From Desulforamulus reducens MI-1 (GTDB lineage Bacteria; Bacillota; Desulfotomaculia; Desulfotomaculales; Desulfotomaculaceae): a stretch of DNA of 64,000 bases. Shown piece by piece: positions 37,771 to 48,731 of the stretch. The position numbers and the translations under genes are program-made. The DNA lies in the NCBI RefSeq assembly GCF_000016165.1, contig NC_009253.1, positions 3,421,484-3,485,483 of the forward strand, given 5' to 3'. Numbering within the stretch: the stretch's first letter is position 1; each line of letters starts with the position of its first letter. A model generated the notes under the pieces. It was given only the letters and a program-made list of their open reading frames with translations. It had not been told where the DNA came from and did not search any database.

Positions 37771-38712
37771 TTACTGTATATTGGTATTTATGGGCATTAC
37801 TACCTTATCAGGTAATAAAAGTAGGCCCTCCAGAGGGATTGGTAAGATTTTATTTTTGCCTTGCAGGCCGCCAAATAATTGTTGCCATAGGAGTTGTTCT
37901 CCGGTCATGTCTACCAGCTCCGGCTCCCCTTTAATACCGGCTAAATTTGCAGTGATTCTTACGGCTTCATTGAAATCCCCCAATTCATCCACCAGCCCCA
38001 ACTGTTTTGCCTGTTTGCCAGTGTAGATTCTGCCGTCTGCCAACTTCCTTACCTGGGTCGGGTCCATCTTTCTTCCTGCTGCCACCACTTGTATGAAATC
38101 TTCATAACTGTCGTTAACCAGTCCCTGAAAAATCTGACGTTCTTCCGGTGAAAGATCCTTATTGCTGGCCCCCATATCCTTGAAGGCCCCTGTCTTAATG
38201 TTGTTGACCTCCACTCCCAGTTTATTATACAAGTCTTTCATTTCCGTTAGCTGCATAATCACACCGATGCTGCCGGTGAAAGTTCCCGGGTTTGCTACGA
38301 TTTTATCGGCCTTGCAGGAGATCCAGTAGCCACCGGAAGCCGCCATCTCTCCCATGGCCGCCACAACTTTTTTGCCAGACTTACGTACTCGCTCCACTTC
38401 TCTGCCAATTTCATCAGAACCCACCACAGTGCCCCCGCCGGTGTTCAGTTTTAATATAACGGCCTTAATTTCCGGGTTCTCCCGGGCTTCTTTTAATTCG
38501 CTAACAATACGATCTGCGGCAGCCACACCTGCTGTGCCGAAACCACCTGGGGCAGAAGACATAATGGTTCCTTCTATATGTACCACTGCAATTTGTTCTC
38601 CCACTCCGGTATTTTCGGCCGTTTTGCCCCCATTGCCTTTCAAGGCTATAGCCACCGCCAGGGAAAACAGTACAACCCCGATGACAATGCCTGTAATGAT
38701 CTTCTTACGCAA
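37771..38712 (-). CDS. sppA: Signal peptide peptidase SppA
   Basis: A 313-residue serine protease of family S49 with an N-terminal membrane anchor (about 5-25). IAVVHIEGTIMSS, LNTGGGTVVGSDEIGREVERV, and the nucleophile segment MGEMAASGGYWISCKAD (Ser about 131) with FTGSIGVIM are conserved; the catalytic Lys lies further on. It degrades cleaved signal peptides at the membrane surface. The start is TTG after AAAGGAGCTGAGGATAT. Confidence 0.92.
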   Translation of the reverse strand: MRKKIITGIVIGVVLFSLAVAIALKGNGGKTAENTGVGEQIAVVHIEGTIMSSAPGGFGTAGVAAADRIVSELKEARENPEIKAVILKLNTGGGTVVGSDEIGREVERVRKSGKKVVAAMGEMAASGGYWISCKADKIVANPGTFTGSIGVIMQLTEMKDLYNKLGVEVNNIKTGAFKDMGASNKDLSPEERQIFQGLVNDSYEDFIQVVAAGRKMDPTQVRKLADGRIYTGKQAKQLGLVDELGDFNEAVRITANLAGIKGEPELVDMTGEQLLWQQLFGGLQGKNKILPIPLEGLLLLPDKVVMPINTNIQ

Positions 38713-38844
38713 ATATCCTCAGCTCCTTTGATCTAGTTCTCCTTATCTTTTTGCCAAAGTTTTTGTTATTCCCTGCTTATCTTACGTCAGGGTGACAAAA
38801 AAATACCTATCAGAAAATACCTTATCCTTGCATTAGATTAGAAA

Positions 38845-38874
38845 AAAAGCTTTGGCGTAAACACCAAAGCTTTT
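38845..38874 (-). terminator. Intrinsic terminator of pyrG
   Basis: AAAAGCTTTGG/CCAAAGCTTTT, an 11-bp stem with an eight-base loop, then TTTC in the minus direction. Confidence 0.9.
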
Positions 38875-38891
38875 CTAGGTTTAAGTTTGTG

Positions 38892-40505
<1,614 letters not shown>

Positions 40506-40573
40506 TCAAAATCAGTAGAATTTTGGCTAACGCCTATCCCATTTTAACGATGGGGACTTGTCCTGTCAATAGT

Positions 40574-40738
40574 TTATCTCATCCACCCTAATCGCACAGC
40601 AAGTACATAACCTAGAAATAATCCTACCACACCCATAACCCCGGCTAGGGTCGGTGGAGCAGGAACCGGTAATTTTAACTTTGCAAATAGGAGGCCCACC
40701 AGAAAACCAGTAATTGTGGAATATAGTACCTCTTTCAT
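40574..40738 (-). CDS. XapX-domain small membrane protein
   Basis: A 54-residue protein translated by eye: it begins MKEVLYSTITGFLVGLLFA and ends LAVRLGWMR. Two hydrophobic segments flank the short PVPAPPTLAGVMGVVGLF region, the hallmark of XapX/DUF1427 proteins, whose function is not established. It starts 12 bases after the argS stop with GGGAG as ribosome site, so it is likely the last gene of the argS transcript. A longer frame overlapping it on the same strand has no coding character. Confidence 0.78.
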   Translation of the reverse strand: MKEVLYSTITGFLVGLLFAKLKLPVPAPPTLAGVMGVVGLFLGYVLAVRLGWMR

Positions 40739-40750
40739 ATAACGTACTCC

Positions 40751-42436
40751 CTACATTTTTTCTGGTGCCGTTAAGCCCAACAGCCCCAGAGCGTTTCTTA
40801 ATACAATGCGTACACATTGTACCAAAACCAAACGAGCTTCTGATATCGCTTCGTTTTCTGTAATCACTCGATGACTGTTGTAGAAGCTATGAAATAAGCC
40901 TGCCAGGTCGTGCAAATACCGGGCTATCCGATGAGGTGCCATCATTTCCGCTGCTGCAGCAATTTCGCTGGGGAAATCTGCCAGTTTGCGCAACAACTCT
41001 AATTCTGCCTCTTCTTTTAGTACTGTAGGATTTATAGCTGCTATTTCAGGCAATGGACGTCCTTGCTCTTGCAGTTGACGTAAAATACTACAAATCCGGG
41101 CATGAGCATACTGAATATAAAAAACCGGGTTATCATTGGTTTGGGACTTTGCTAAATCCAGATCAAACTCCAAATGGCTATCTGGACTTCTCATAACAAA
41201 GAAATAACGCGCTGCGTCCCTTCCAACCTCTTCCACCAATTCTTCCAGTGTAACAAACTGTCCGGTACGTTTTGACATACGAACAACTTCGCCCCCACGT
41301 AATAAACGGACTAACTGCATAAGGATAATTTGCAGGTTGTCGCGGTTATGGCCTAGGGCTTCCATAGAACCCTTCATCCGGTTCACATGGCCATGGTGAT
41401 CGGCACCCCAAATATCAATTACACGGTCAAAGCCCCGCTTATATTTGTCCTTGTGATAGGCAATATCCGCAGCAAAATAGGTGGGTATGCCATTAGAGCG
41501 AACAACAACTTCATCTTTTTCATCACCAAAGGCAGTGGCTTTGAACCAGAGAGCATTTTCTTGTTCGTAAATAAAACCCTTTTGGCGCAATTCATCCAGT
41601 GTTTCTTGAATGGCACCGCTATCATGAAGGGCTTGTTCAGAGTACCATACATCATATACAACACCAAAGTCCAACAGTGTATTACGAATATGGGTTAATT
41701 TCTCTTGCAATGCATAGGCAGCCAGGGTCTTCCGACGAGTCGTCTGGTCTGCATCCAGCAATCCCCTACCATTTTTGTTAATATAACCCTTTACTGTGTC
41801 AATAATATCTTCTCCATGATATCCTTCTTCGGGCAATTGGATATCCTGACCCAATTGTTGTAGATAACGCACCTCTAGGGACTTGCCAAAGTTTTCGATC
41901 TGGTTCCCGGCATCATTAATATAGTATTCCCTACTAACCCGATAGCCGGCAAAATCTAAGATCGACGCCAAACTATCTCCCAAAGCTGCTCCCCGGGCAT
42001 TTCCCATGTGTAGCAGACCAGTGGGGTTTGCACTAACAAATTCTACTTGTACCCTTTGACCATCTCCCAGTTCCAGCCGCCCATAGTTTCGATCCTCTTG
42101 AATAATCATAGGAATAACTCCGTGTACCCAGCTAGGTTGCAGGTAGAAATTAATAAAGCCCGGGCCGGCTATTTCCACACGTTCCACTTGTGTATTTGCC
42201 AGGTCCAGGTTTTCTATAATTGCCTCTGCTATTTTTCTGGGGGCCATTTTAGCAGGCTTGGCCAGTTGCATGGCTAAATTAGTGGCAAAGTCTCCATGTC
42301 CTTTTTCCCGCGGTACTTCAATGATAACTTCAGGTATTTCCAGCTTGTTTACCTGACCCTTGTCCACAGCCCCAGCAATTGCAACCTGCAAAGCTTTGGC
42401 TAAGCTGGATTTTATATTTTCTACCAATCCTTGCAA
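40751..42436 (-). CDS. argS: Arginyl-tRNA synthetase
   Basis: A 561-residue class I synthetase. The N-terminal Add-1 domain (about 1-90), the HIGH-like PTGLLHMGNARGAALGD, the KMSKS-like VRMSKRTGQFVTLEEL and the C-terminal anticodon-binding domain (about 440-561) are present. I place the start at the TTG at 42436, eight bases after GAAGGAGG; the ATG at 42475 has no ribosome site. No T-box was found upstream. Located next to ywiB as in B. subtilis. Confidence 0.95.
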   Translation of the reverse strand: MQGLVENIKSSLAKALQVAIAGAVDKGQVNKLEIPEVIIEVPREKGHGDFATNLAMQLAKPAKMAPRKIAEAIIENLDLANTQVERVEIAGPGFINFYLQPSWVHGVIPMIIQEDRNYGRLELGDGQRVQVEFVSANPTGLLHMGNARGAALGDSLASILDFAGYRVSREYYINDAGNQIENFGKSLEVRYLQQLGQDIQLPEEGYHGEDIIDTVKGYINKNGRGLLDADQTTRRKTLAAYALQEKLTHIRNTLLDFGVVYDVWYSEQALHDSGAIQETLDELRQKGFIYEQENALWFKATAFGDEKDEVVVRSNGIPTYFAADIAYHKDKYKRGFDRVIDIWGADHHGHVNRMKGSMEALGHNRDNLQIILMQLVRLLRGGEVVRMSKRTGQFVTLEELVEEVGRDAARYFFVMRSPDSHLEFDLDLAKSQTNDNPVFYIQYAHARICSILRQLQEQGRPLPEIAAINPTVLKEEAELELLRKLADFPSEIAAAAEMMAPHRIARYLHDLAGLFHSFYNSHRVITENEAISEARLVLVQCVRIVLRNALGLLGLTAPEKM

Positions 42437-42517
42437 CAGAAATCCTCCTTCGTACGAGGTAATAAGACCATACACAGTATAATATACTACTTTCTTTAGT
42501 ACAGTCCACCCGATTTT

Positions 42518-42560
42518 GCTATTAGCTTTTAGCTTTTTGCATGTATTACTTTGGGCTAGA
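42518..42560. repeat. Composite repeat fragment in the ywiB-argS gap
   Basis: CTATTAGCTTTTAGC followed by TTTTTGCATGTATTACTTTGGG shares the TTTTTTGCATGT...CTTTGGGG module seen at 5.46, 6.95, 8.27 and 30.17 kb. Confidence 0.55.
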
Positions 42561-42591
42561 AATCTTAATCTTAGTCCATGAGTAGGATTAG

Positions 42592-43017
42592 CTATGCTTT
42601 TTTTACTATTATCTCTAAGCAGTTTCTGCCAAGCGGTGCATGGTCAAGTAACAACTCATAATCTAGCTTAATACTTCCCCCAATGTCTGTCAAGTTAACC
42701 TCAATATTCCTAGTTGTGACTGTCATGTCCATTCTGCTAAAGCTAGTTTGGTAGATGGAACTGCGCTCCATCCCTGCTTCATAGATTTGTCGCATGGATA
42801 CATTACCATTTCGAATGATGGTGACAGTTTTACTCTCTACCTTTAGGGTAGTTGTAGTATTCTCCATTCCCGTTAGGGCACTTTCTTTATAGATAATGTA
42901 ATAACAGTTATTTTTGCGGTGGTAAGTTCCCGGTACTACCATTTCTGTAATTTCCGGTTCATCATTAGCCGGGTCCATTCTTATTGCCTTGATGGTTAGC
43001 ATTATATTCATACCCAT
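42592..43017 (-). CDS. ywiB: DUF1934 beta-barrel protein (YwiB type)
   Basis: A 141-residue protein of the DUF1934/YwiB family (PF09148), a calycin-like beta-barrel of unknown function. TYHRKNNCYYIIYKES, TTTLKVESKTVTIIRNG, and GSIKLDYELLLDHAPLGRN match the family. It sits directly upstream of argS, the usual arrangement in Firmicutes. ATG after GGAGGAAAAAAT. Confidence 0.87.
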   Translation of the reverse strand: MGMNIMLTIKAIRMDPANDEPEITEMVVPGTYHRKNNCYYIIYKESALTGMENTTTTLKVESKTVTIIRNGNVSMRQIYEAGMERSSIYQTSFSRMDMTVTTRNIEVNLTDIGGSIKLDYELLLDHAPLGRNCLEIIVKKA

Positions 43018-43078
43018 ATTTTTTCCTCCAAAACTATTTTAACCTTTGGGAAAAATAACAATGCATTATGTCAAAAGC

Positions 43079-43121
43079 AAACCCAAAAAAGAGCGGACAA
43101 TATCCGCTCTTTTTTGGGTTT
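43079..43121 (-). terminator. Very strong terminator of dsrABD
   Basis: A perfect 19-bp stem starting AAACCCAAAAAAGAGCGGA with a five-base loop; the stem itself supplies the T-run (TCTTTTTTGGG) in both directions. It lies 16 bases after the dsrD stop. Confidence 0.93.
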
Positions 43122-43136
43122 AACATTAATGGTAAA

Positions 43137-43355
43137 TTACGCTTCCTTTTCAACGCCAGGTGTATGGTCTTTACCGGCTAGGGTTATATAGGAGGTACCT
43201 ATGTAAAGGTACTCAATTTTACCCTCTTTAGCCAATTCTGCCACAGCCTTATCTACTTCTTTCTTTTTAACACCAATTTTTTCTGCAACTACACGGGGTT
43301 TTTCTTTGCTTACTCCTGCGAGATAGGCTAAAATTTTCTCTTTAATTTCTTCCAT
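43137..43355 (-). CDS. dsrD: Dissimilatory sulfite reductase-associated protein DsrD
   Basis: A 72-residue winged-helix protein (MEEIKEKILAYLAGVSKEKPRVVAEKIGVKKKEVDKAVAEL...KIEYLYIGTSYITL). It follows dsrB, the characteristic place of dsrD in sulfate reducers. DsrD looks like a DNA-binding fold but is known as an activator of DsrAB sulfite reduction. The acidic C-terminal tail (GKDHTPGVEKEA) is short. The ribosome site is GGTGGTG. A GC-rich stem-loop separates it from dsrB. Confidence 0.88.
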   Translation of the reverse strand: MEEIKEKILAYLAGVSKEKPRVVAEKIGVKKKEVDKAVAELAKEGKIEYLYIGTSYITLAGKDHTPGVEKEA

Positions 43356-43405
43356 TTTTTACACCACCGTTTCCTACCATCCATACGGGTGGTAAATGTT
43401 GAGAT

Positions 43406-43427
43406 GCCGCCGCCTCACGGCGACGGC
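43406..43427 (-). promoter_or_regulatory. dsrB-dsrD intercistronic stem-loop with GUGA tetraloop
   Basis: On the transcript GCCGUCGCC and GGCGGCGGC pair (one G-U) around GUGA, a GNRA tetraloop. There is no U-run, so it is more likely a stability or processing element than a terminator. Confidence 0.6.
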
Positions 43428-43466
43428 TTTTACTCATATTATACTCATGCTCAAGGGGCTATATTC

Positions 43467-44531
43467 CTACCACTTGAACTGAGTGGTGCTTCTGAATGTA
43501 GTTTGAGCCAGAGTGAAGTCGTCGATGTGCTTGTCTGTAAATTGCAGACCAGTAACCTCGAAGAATTTCTCCCAGCTAATGCGTTCAATCCACTCAGCCA
43601 TACGCTCGCCAGGTTGTGCATTTGCTGCATAAACCTCAACGATATGCTTAACTGCGTTAACAACTTCCGGCCAACGTGGGGGGTTGTTAGGCAAGAAAGG
43701 AATGGCCAGACGAGAGAATCTGGGACCAATACGGCTGTTGGAAATCTTGCCACCAACCCAGATGGACACAGCATCGTTCTTAGCATCGATGATATGAACA
43801 GATGGGCACATGGTGTAGCAGTTACCACAGTACATGCAACGCTCAGCCTTAATCTCGACGGATTTCAGCTTGGGGTTAGGACGGATAGCTGCGGTGGGGC
43901 AGCTAGCAGTCAGAGTCGGAATTTCGCAAACCTTATGCAGTGTATCGTGGTCGATCTTAGGAACAGTTCTGTGAATACCTAAAATCGCGATGTCGGAGCA
44001 GTGTACAGCACCGCACATGTTCAGACAGCAAGCCAGAGAAATTCTCAGTTTTGCAGGCAGTTTCATGGTGGTGAAGTATTCAAACAGCTCATCCATAACG
44101 GATTTAACAATACCAGATGCATCAGTGGCAGGGGTGTGGCAGTGTACCCAACCCTGGGTGTGTACGATGTTGGTAATGGAGTTACCAGTACCACCAACGG
44201 GAACACCCTTCTCTGTCAACTCAGCGATCAGGGCATCGACTTTGCTTCCGTCGGATAACAGGAATTCAACGTTGTGACGGCTGGTAAATCTCAGGTAACC
44301 ATCACAGTATTTGTCTGCCAAGTCACAGATTTCGCGAATGAAGTAGATACTAATCAAACGCGGAGAACCAGCACGTACAGTGTACAACTTGGCTCCGGTT
44401 TCAGATACGTGTACGAGCACGCCAGGCTTTACAATTTCATGGTACTGCCATTTACCATAGTTTTCTTTGATAATAGGCGGTAACATTTCTTTATAGAGCG
44501 GCGGTCCGATGTCAGTTCTTGCTTGTGCCAA
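43467..44531 (-). CDS. dsrB: Dissimilatory sulfite reductase subunit beta
   Basis: A 354-residue subunit. The siroheme/[4Fe-4S] region includes [20 protein letters not shown] and [15 protein letters not shown]; the inserted ferredoxin domain is [19 protein letters not shown] (about 231-249). With DsrA it forms the alpha2beta2 enzyme reducing sulfite, handing a trisulfide to DsrC. The start is TTG after GAGAGGTGAACCATT, 60 bases beyond the dsrA stop. Confidence 0.97.
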   Translation of the reverse strand: MAQARTDIGPPLYKEMLPPIIKENYGKWQYHEIVKPGVLVHVSETGAKLYTVRAGSPRLISIYFIREICDLADKYCDGYLRFTSRHNVEFLLSDGSKVDALIAELTEKGVPVGGTGNSITNIVHTQGWVHCHTPATDASGIVKSVMDELFEYFTTMKLPAKLRISLACCLNMCGAVHCSDIAILGIHRTVPKIDHDTLHKVCEIPTLTASCPTAAIRPNPKLKSVEIKAERCMYCGNCYTMCPSVHIIDAKNDAVSIWVGGKISNSRIGPRFSRLAIPFLPNNPPRWPEVVNAVKHIVEVYAANAQPGERMAEWIERISWEKFFEVTGLQFTDKHIDDFTLAQTTFRSTTQFKW

Positions 44532-44591
44532 AATGGTTCACCTCTCCCCATTTCATTATTTTATGCGGCAATAGCCTGCATATTATTCAAA

Positions 44592-45794
44592 TTAGTCCTG
44601 AACGGTTTCTTCAGGCCACCAGAAGAAGAAGGGGTTTGCACGAGGAGCCATAACCATCTGAGGAATGGGCTCGAGCTCAATAGCGCGCAGGAAGTTACGC
44701 ATACCCAGACGCAGGATCAGTTCACCCAAGCGCTCACGGGTCTTACCGTTTTCATCCCACCACTCCCATACTTTTTCGAGGAACTCTTTGAGTTCTTCAT
44801 AGCCGGAGCCAGACTCAAGCTTCATGAAGGGTACGATAACCCAACCCATCATAGCACCTTGAAGAATAGGAGCTTTACCACCAATCAGGATGGTAGCACC
44901 ACGATCGTCTCCAGGACGTAAAGCTTTGGTCATTTTGTTTATGCAGTGCATGCAACGAGTGCAGTTAGCATTGTCAATAGTTAATTCGTTACCATCCCAA
45001 GCTATACACTTGGTGGGGCACTTGGAAATAACCATGCCATTGATATCAAAGCCACCAGCAACATATTCACGAACAGCTTCTTGGTTGATCTTGATATCGT
45101 CTCTCCAGGTACCCTGGATAGAAATATCGGAACGGGCGATAGAAGCTACGCAGTCGTTGGGGCAACCGGAAATTTTGATTTTGGATTTATAAGGCCACAT
45201 CGGACGATGCAGATAGTCTTGGAACTCGTTAGTCAAGTCATGACAGAGATCCAAGGTGTCGATCATAGCAAATTCGCAACGAGCGGGACCAGCACAGCAG
45301 CTGGGGGTACGCAGGTTGGAACCAGATCCACCTAAATCCATGGGATGCTCTTCGAAGTTAGAAACTTCATCAAAAATAGTTTGGATGTACTCTGTTTTGG
45401 TTCCCAGCAACACCATGTCACCAGTGGCACCGTGCAGGTTGGTCAGACCAGAACCATACTTTTCCCATACGTCACACACTTGGCGCAACGCTTTGGTGTT
45501 GTAGTACCAACCGGAAGGCTGGTTCAAACGAATGGTGTGGAACATCTCAATGTTCGGGAATTGCTCAGGTACGTCAGAGTAACGACCGATTACACCACCG
45601 CCGTAACCCATAACACCTACCAGACCACCGTGTTTCCAGTGAGCTTTCTTGTCTTCATAGGAAAGCTCTAATTGACCCAGCAAGTCTTGGGAGGAAATGT
45701 TGTGAGCAGCGGCTTTTTTAATTTCTTTTACGAAACTGGGCCACGGGCCTTTCTCAAGTTCGTCCAAGAGAGGAGTCTTCTTGGTTTCGGTCAT
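44592..45794 (-). CDS. dsrA: Dissimilatory sulfite reductase subunit alpha
   Basis: A 400-residue catalytic subunit. [22 protein letters not shown] and [20 protein letters not shown] bind the coupled [4Fe-4S]-siroheme; the ferredoxin domain holds [10 protein letters not shown] and [12 protein letters not shown]. The start is the ATG at 45794, after GGAGGTGAACTTA; an upstream in-frame ATG at 45887 lacks a ribosome site and would add 31 unusual residues. The gene is first in dsrABD behind a good promoter and a leader of about 216 bases. Confidence 0.97.
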   Translation of the reverse strand: MTETKKTPLLDELEKGPWPSFVKEIKKAAAHNISSQDLLGQLELSYEDKKAHWKHGGLVGVMGYGGGVIGRYSDVPEQFPNIEMFHTIRLNQPSGWYYNTKALRQVCDVWEKYGSGLTNLHGATGDMVLLGTKTEYIQTIFDEVSNFEEHPMDLGGSGSNLRTPSCCAGPARCEFAMIDTLDLCHDLTNEFQDYLHRPMWPYKSKIKISGCPNDCVASIARSDISIQGTWRDDIKINQEAVREYVAGGFDINGMVISKCPTKCIAWDGNELTIDNANCTRCMHCINKMTKALRPGDDRGATILIGGKAPILQGAMMGWVIVPFMKLESGSGYEELKEFLEKVWEWWDENGKTRERLGELILRLGMRNFLRAIELEPIPQMVMAPRANPFFFWWPEETVQD

Positions 45795-46010
45795 TAAGTT
45801 CACCTCCGTTTTTTTGTAAAAAAAGATAGTTGTTTCTATCTCCGCCATAAATGGCACAGCCGCCTTCCTTGCCAGATCCTGTCCCACTATTTTGTTAGCA
45901 TCTAGAACCTAGCTAGTTAGACAAAAAAAGACAACTTGTCCAACCAAGAAGAGCAGGCAATAAATTGTCTAAATTTGCACAATCCAGATCAACTGTATAG
46001 ATTTCATTCC
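45795..46010 (-). promoter_or_regulatory. Long 5' leader of dsrABD
   Basis: If transcription starts about seven bases after the -10, the dsrA leader is roughly 216 bases, long for a bacterial operon. It holds GACAACTTGTC (palindrome) and several TTGTCTA/TAGACAA words. No known riboswitch was recognised, and no short ORF with a good start. Confidence 0.4.
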
Positions 46011-46016
46011 ACGTAA

Positions 46017-46045
46017 ATTTTACACCTGTCGATATAGTATGTCAA
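46017..46045 (-). promoter_or_regulatory. dsrA: Sigma-70-type promoter of dsrABD
   Basis: TTGACA (46040-46045) and TAAAAT (46017-46022) lie exactly 17 bases apart on the minus strand, a near-consensus vegetative promoter. Upstream on the same strand are two AGACTAT copies nine bases apart (about 46081-46096). Confidence 0.82.
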
Positions 46046-46243
46046 CAGATATTGCACTTTACGGAATGTGGAGTTTTTCACATAGTCTGAATAGTCTAAA
46101 AAAATCCTTTTATTGCGTTATTTAAGCAATTTGCTAAAATTTTTTCTTATTTATATTTTGCGACCATGAAACTAATTATAGCACATGCATATGGGGTTGT
46201 CTTGTTGGTTTTTTTGTTGATGAAGGAATATTTTGTTTAGTAT

Positions 46244-46280
46244 CTTCTAGCCATCAGTTTTAATAACCGATAGCTAGAAG
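46244..46280 (-). terminator. Terminator hairpin after iorB built from repeat words
   Basis: CTTCTAGC pairs with GCTAGAAG and ATCGGTT with AACTGAT (one G-U) around ATTAA. The words CCATCAG and TAGC belong to the dispersed repeat family. The U-tail is weak. Confidence 0.6.
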
Positions 46281-46304
46281 AATTAACCAACAAACAAGTA
46301 ATAC

Positions 46305-46880
46305 TTATAAGCTATAACCTTCTTCAAAGGCTTTCAGGTTTATGTCAATGAATTTTTCCGGCACACGGACCCTCAGAGCATTAATCCATAGTTCTTTAGC
46401 TATGGGCAAACGTTTGGCTAACAGCCCCACCAAAACCACATTGGCTGCCTTTGGGTTGCCGCATTGTACGGCAATCTTTAATGCATCCACAATGGTTGTC
46501 TTGGCCGTGCTTTGCTGAACCCGCTCCAAGCAATCCGCCGGATATACTGTCGCACCGGTCAATACCGGCATTGGCGGTATGGCTTGATCGTTAATAATAA
46601 TACTACCGCCATCCTTAAGATGGGAAAGCCAGCGCAGTGCTTCCATTTTTTCGAAGGCTAAAATTGCATCGGCTTTGCCCTCGGAAATCAAAGGAGAGTA
46701 TACCTTTTCTCCTAGGCGAATCTGTGTAACCACACTACCGCCCCGTTGGGACATTCCTTTTATTTCGGATACCTTTATGTCATAGCCGGCATCTTGGGCT
46801 GCCTTAGCCATAATTCTGGTGGCTAGAATGGTACCCTGTCCCCCGACACCAACAAGCAAAATGTTTAATGGTTTAAGCAT
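46305..46880 (-). CDS. iorB: Indolepyruvate:ferredoxin oxidoreductase subunit beta
   Basis: A 191-residue gamma-domain subunit of the 2-oxoacid:ferredoxin oxidoreductase family (PF01558). LLVGVGGQGTILATRIMAKAAQDAG and EIKGMSQRGGSVVTQIRLG are typical. With IorA it interconverts arylpyruvates and arylacetyl-CoA plus CO2 and reduced ferredoxin. The start at 46880 overlaps the iorA stop by eight bases, with GGGGTGAACAGA as ribosome site. Confidence 0.93.
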   Translation of the reverse strand: MLKPLNILLVGVGGQGTILATRIMAKAAQDAGYDIKVSEIKGMSQRGGSVVTQIRLGEKVYSPLISEGKADAILAFEKMEALRWLSHLKDGGSIIINDQAIPPMPVLTGATVYPADCLERVQQSTAKTTIVDALKIAVQCGNPKAANVVLVGLLAKRLPIAKELWINALRVRVPEKFIDINLKAFEEGYSL

Positions 46881-48654
46881 TCTGTTCACCCCGCTTTTTT
46901 AGGGCTCCTTTTTGACAAAGCTGTACACATAGTCCACAGCCCCTGCACTGAATTGTCGAAATAGCTACTTTTCCTTCCTGGCGTGAGATGGCCGGGCAAC
47001 CCAGCTTCATACACATGCCACAATTGATGCAGAGTGTTTCATCCACTTCGATTGGTTCCGGCGTTTTGTTGTTCTTTAACAAAGCACAGGGTCTTCTCAC
47101 AATAATAACCGATGGTTCAGCAGCAGCAACTTCCTCCTTGACCGCCCGGTCAATTTCACTTAATTGCATAGGATCGACGGTCCGTACTCGTTTAACGCCC
47201 ACAGCCCTGGCAATAGCTTCCAGATCTACCGCTGGAGCAGGGTTGCCCATGAGGGTTGCCCCGGTGGCAGGGTTCTCCTGATGCCCAGTCATGGCAGTGG
47301 TTCTATTATCCAGAATGAGCACCGTTGATGAGCCGCCATTATAGACCACATCCATCAAACCCGTTATCCCCGAGTGCAGGAAGGTGCTGTCCCCGATTAC
47401 CGCAACAGTTTTTCGACCCATTTCTGGATTGGCCTTCTCCATTCCCAGGGCAGCCCCAATACTGGCCCCCATGCAAATGCACGTGTCAATGGCACTTAGG
47501 GGACTGAGACTACCCAAGGTGTAGCAACCAATATCCCCGCTGACCACTAACTTTTGTTTTTTCAGTGTGTAAAAGACCCCCCTGTGAGGACATCCTGCAC
47601 ACATCACAGGTGGACGCCCAGGCAGGGGCTCTGCGGCGGCAGCCACTTCCTGGGTAGCCTGACCCATGGGCCGGAATTCCTCTGCCACCTCAATGCCCTC
47701 TTGCATTAGAGCTTTGGCAATCAGTGCAGAACTTAATTCCCCATAGGACGGTAACATTTCTTTGCCCTTTAGCGCAATTCCCATGGCCCTGATCTGCAAT
47801 TCCAGGAAGGGCTCCAGTTCCTCAATCACCAATAGGCTGTCTACACCAGCTGCAAATTCCCTGATAAGCTTTTCCGGCAAAGGATTGGTCATACCCAATT
47901 TTAATATAGAGGCCTGGGGCAAAACTTCCTTGGCATAGTGATAGCTAATACCACTGGCAATAACACCAATATTCTTGTCTCCCCATTCAATGGTATTCAA
48001 AGGACAGTTCTCACTATATTCCTGCAATTTGGCCATACGTTCTTCCAGAAAAACCCGCCGCATGCGGCCATGGGCCGGCACCATCACATATTTAACGGGA
48101 TCCTTGGCATAGGGGCGCAGGGTTCTAGTGCCTGGTTCTTTCATTTCTACAAAGCTTTGAGAGTGGGAAACCCGAGTGGTTACCCGTAGCATGACGGGTG
48201 TATCAAATTGCTCACTAATTTCCAGGCCCAGGCCCACCATGTCCTTTGCTTCCTGGCTATCGGCTGGCTCTAGACAAGGCATTTTGTTCACCAAAGCATA
48301 GTAACGGTTGTCCTGTTCGTTTTGAGAGCTGTGCATCCCCGGATCATCGGCAGATACCAGTATAAGGCCCCCGTTCACACCGGTGTAGGCCAATGTAAAC
48401 AACGGGTCCGCCGCCACATTTACACCTACGTGTTTCATGGTAACTAGTACCCTGGCTCCTGCTATGGATGCACCAGCCCCTACCTCCAGTGCAACCTTTT
48501 CGTTGGGTGACCATTGGGCATAAATATCCGGGTACTTTGCAAAGTTTTCCAGAATCTCTGTGCTAGGTGTGCCCGGGTAACCTGTCGCTACGGAGATGCC
48601 TGCTTCATAGGCCCCTCGGGCAATGGCAGCATTACCAGATAGTAACTCCTTCAT
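46873..48654 (-). CDS. iorA: Indolepyruvate:ferredoxin oxidoreductase subunit alpha
   Basis: A 593-residue TPP-dependent subunit. MCAGCPHRGVFYTLKK, the TPP-binding GDSTFLHSGITGLMDVVYNG...DNRTTAMTGHQENP, and a C-terminal two-cluster ferredoxin domain (CINCGMCMKLGCPA, CRGCGLCVQLCQKGAL) are complete. It acts on aryl pyruvates from Phe, Tyr and Trp and can run in either direction. The ATG at 48654 follows GGAGGTATGAGG; the longer frame from 48705 is not preferred. paaK lies directly upstream. Confidence 0.95.
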   Translation of the reverse strand: MKELLSGNAAIARGAYEAGISVATGYPGTPSTEILENFAKYPDIYAQWSPNEKVALEVGAGASIAGARVLVTMKHVGVNVAADPLFTLAYTGVNGGLILVSADDPGMHSSQNEQDNRYYALVNKMPCLEPADSQEAKDMVGLGLEISEQFDTPVMLRVTTRVSHSQSFVEMKEPGTRTLRPYAKDPVKYVMVPAHGRMRRVFLEERMAKLQEYSENCPLNTIEWGDKNIGVIASGISYHYAKEVLPQASILKLGMTNPLPEKLIREFAAGVDSLLVIEELEPFLELQIRAMGIALKGKEMLPSYGELSSALIAKALMQEGIEVAEEFRPMGQATQEVAAAAEPLPGRPPVMCAGCPHRGVFYTLKKQKLVVSGDIGCYTLGSLSPLSAIDTCICMGASIGAALGMEKANPEMGRKTVAVIGDSTFLHSGITGLMDVVYNGGSSTVLILDNRTTAMTGHQENPATGATLMGNPAPAVDLEAIARAVGVKRVRTVDPMQLSEIDRAVKEEVAAAEPSVIIVRRPCALLKNNKTPEPIEVDETLCINCGMCMKLGCPAISRQEGKVAISTIQCRGCGLCVQLCQKGALKKRGEQNA

Positions 48655-48731
48655 CCTCATACCTCCAATGTAATAAGGTATTATTTCGGTCTTGTCAACA
48701 GTCATTAGCTATCGCCCCTTGGGGCTGATGG

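Noticed and set aside
40566-40817. 83-codon minus-strand frame after argS
   Set aside because: Overlaps argS and the XapX gene in another frame; composition is not protein-like.
42437-42591. T-box ahead of argS
   Set aside because: No GGTGGNACC-type T-box sequence and no terminator with antiterminator; only repeat fragments are present.
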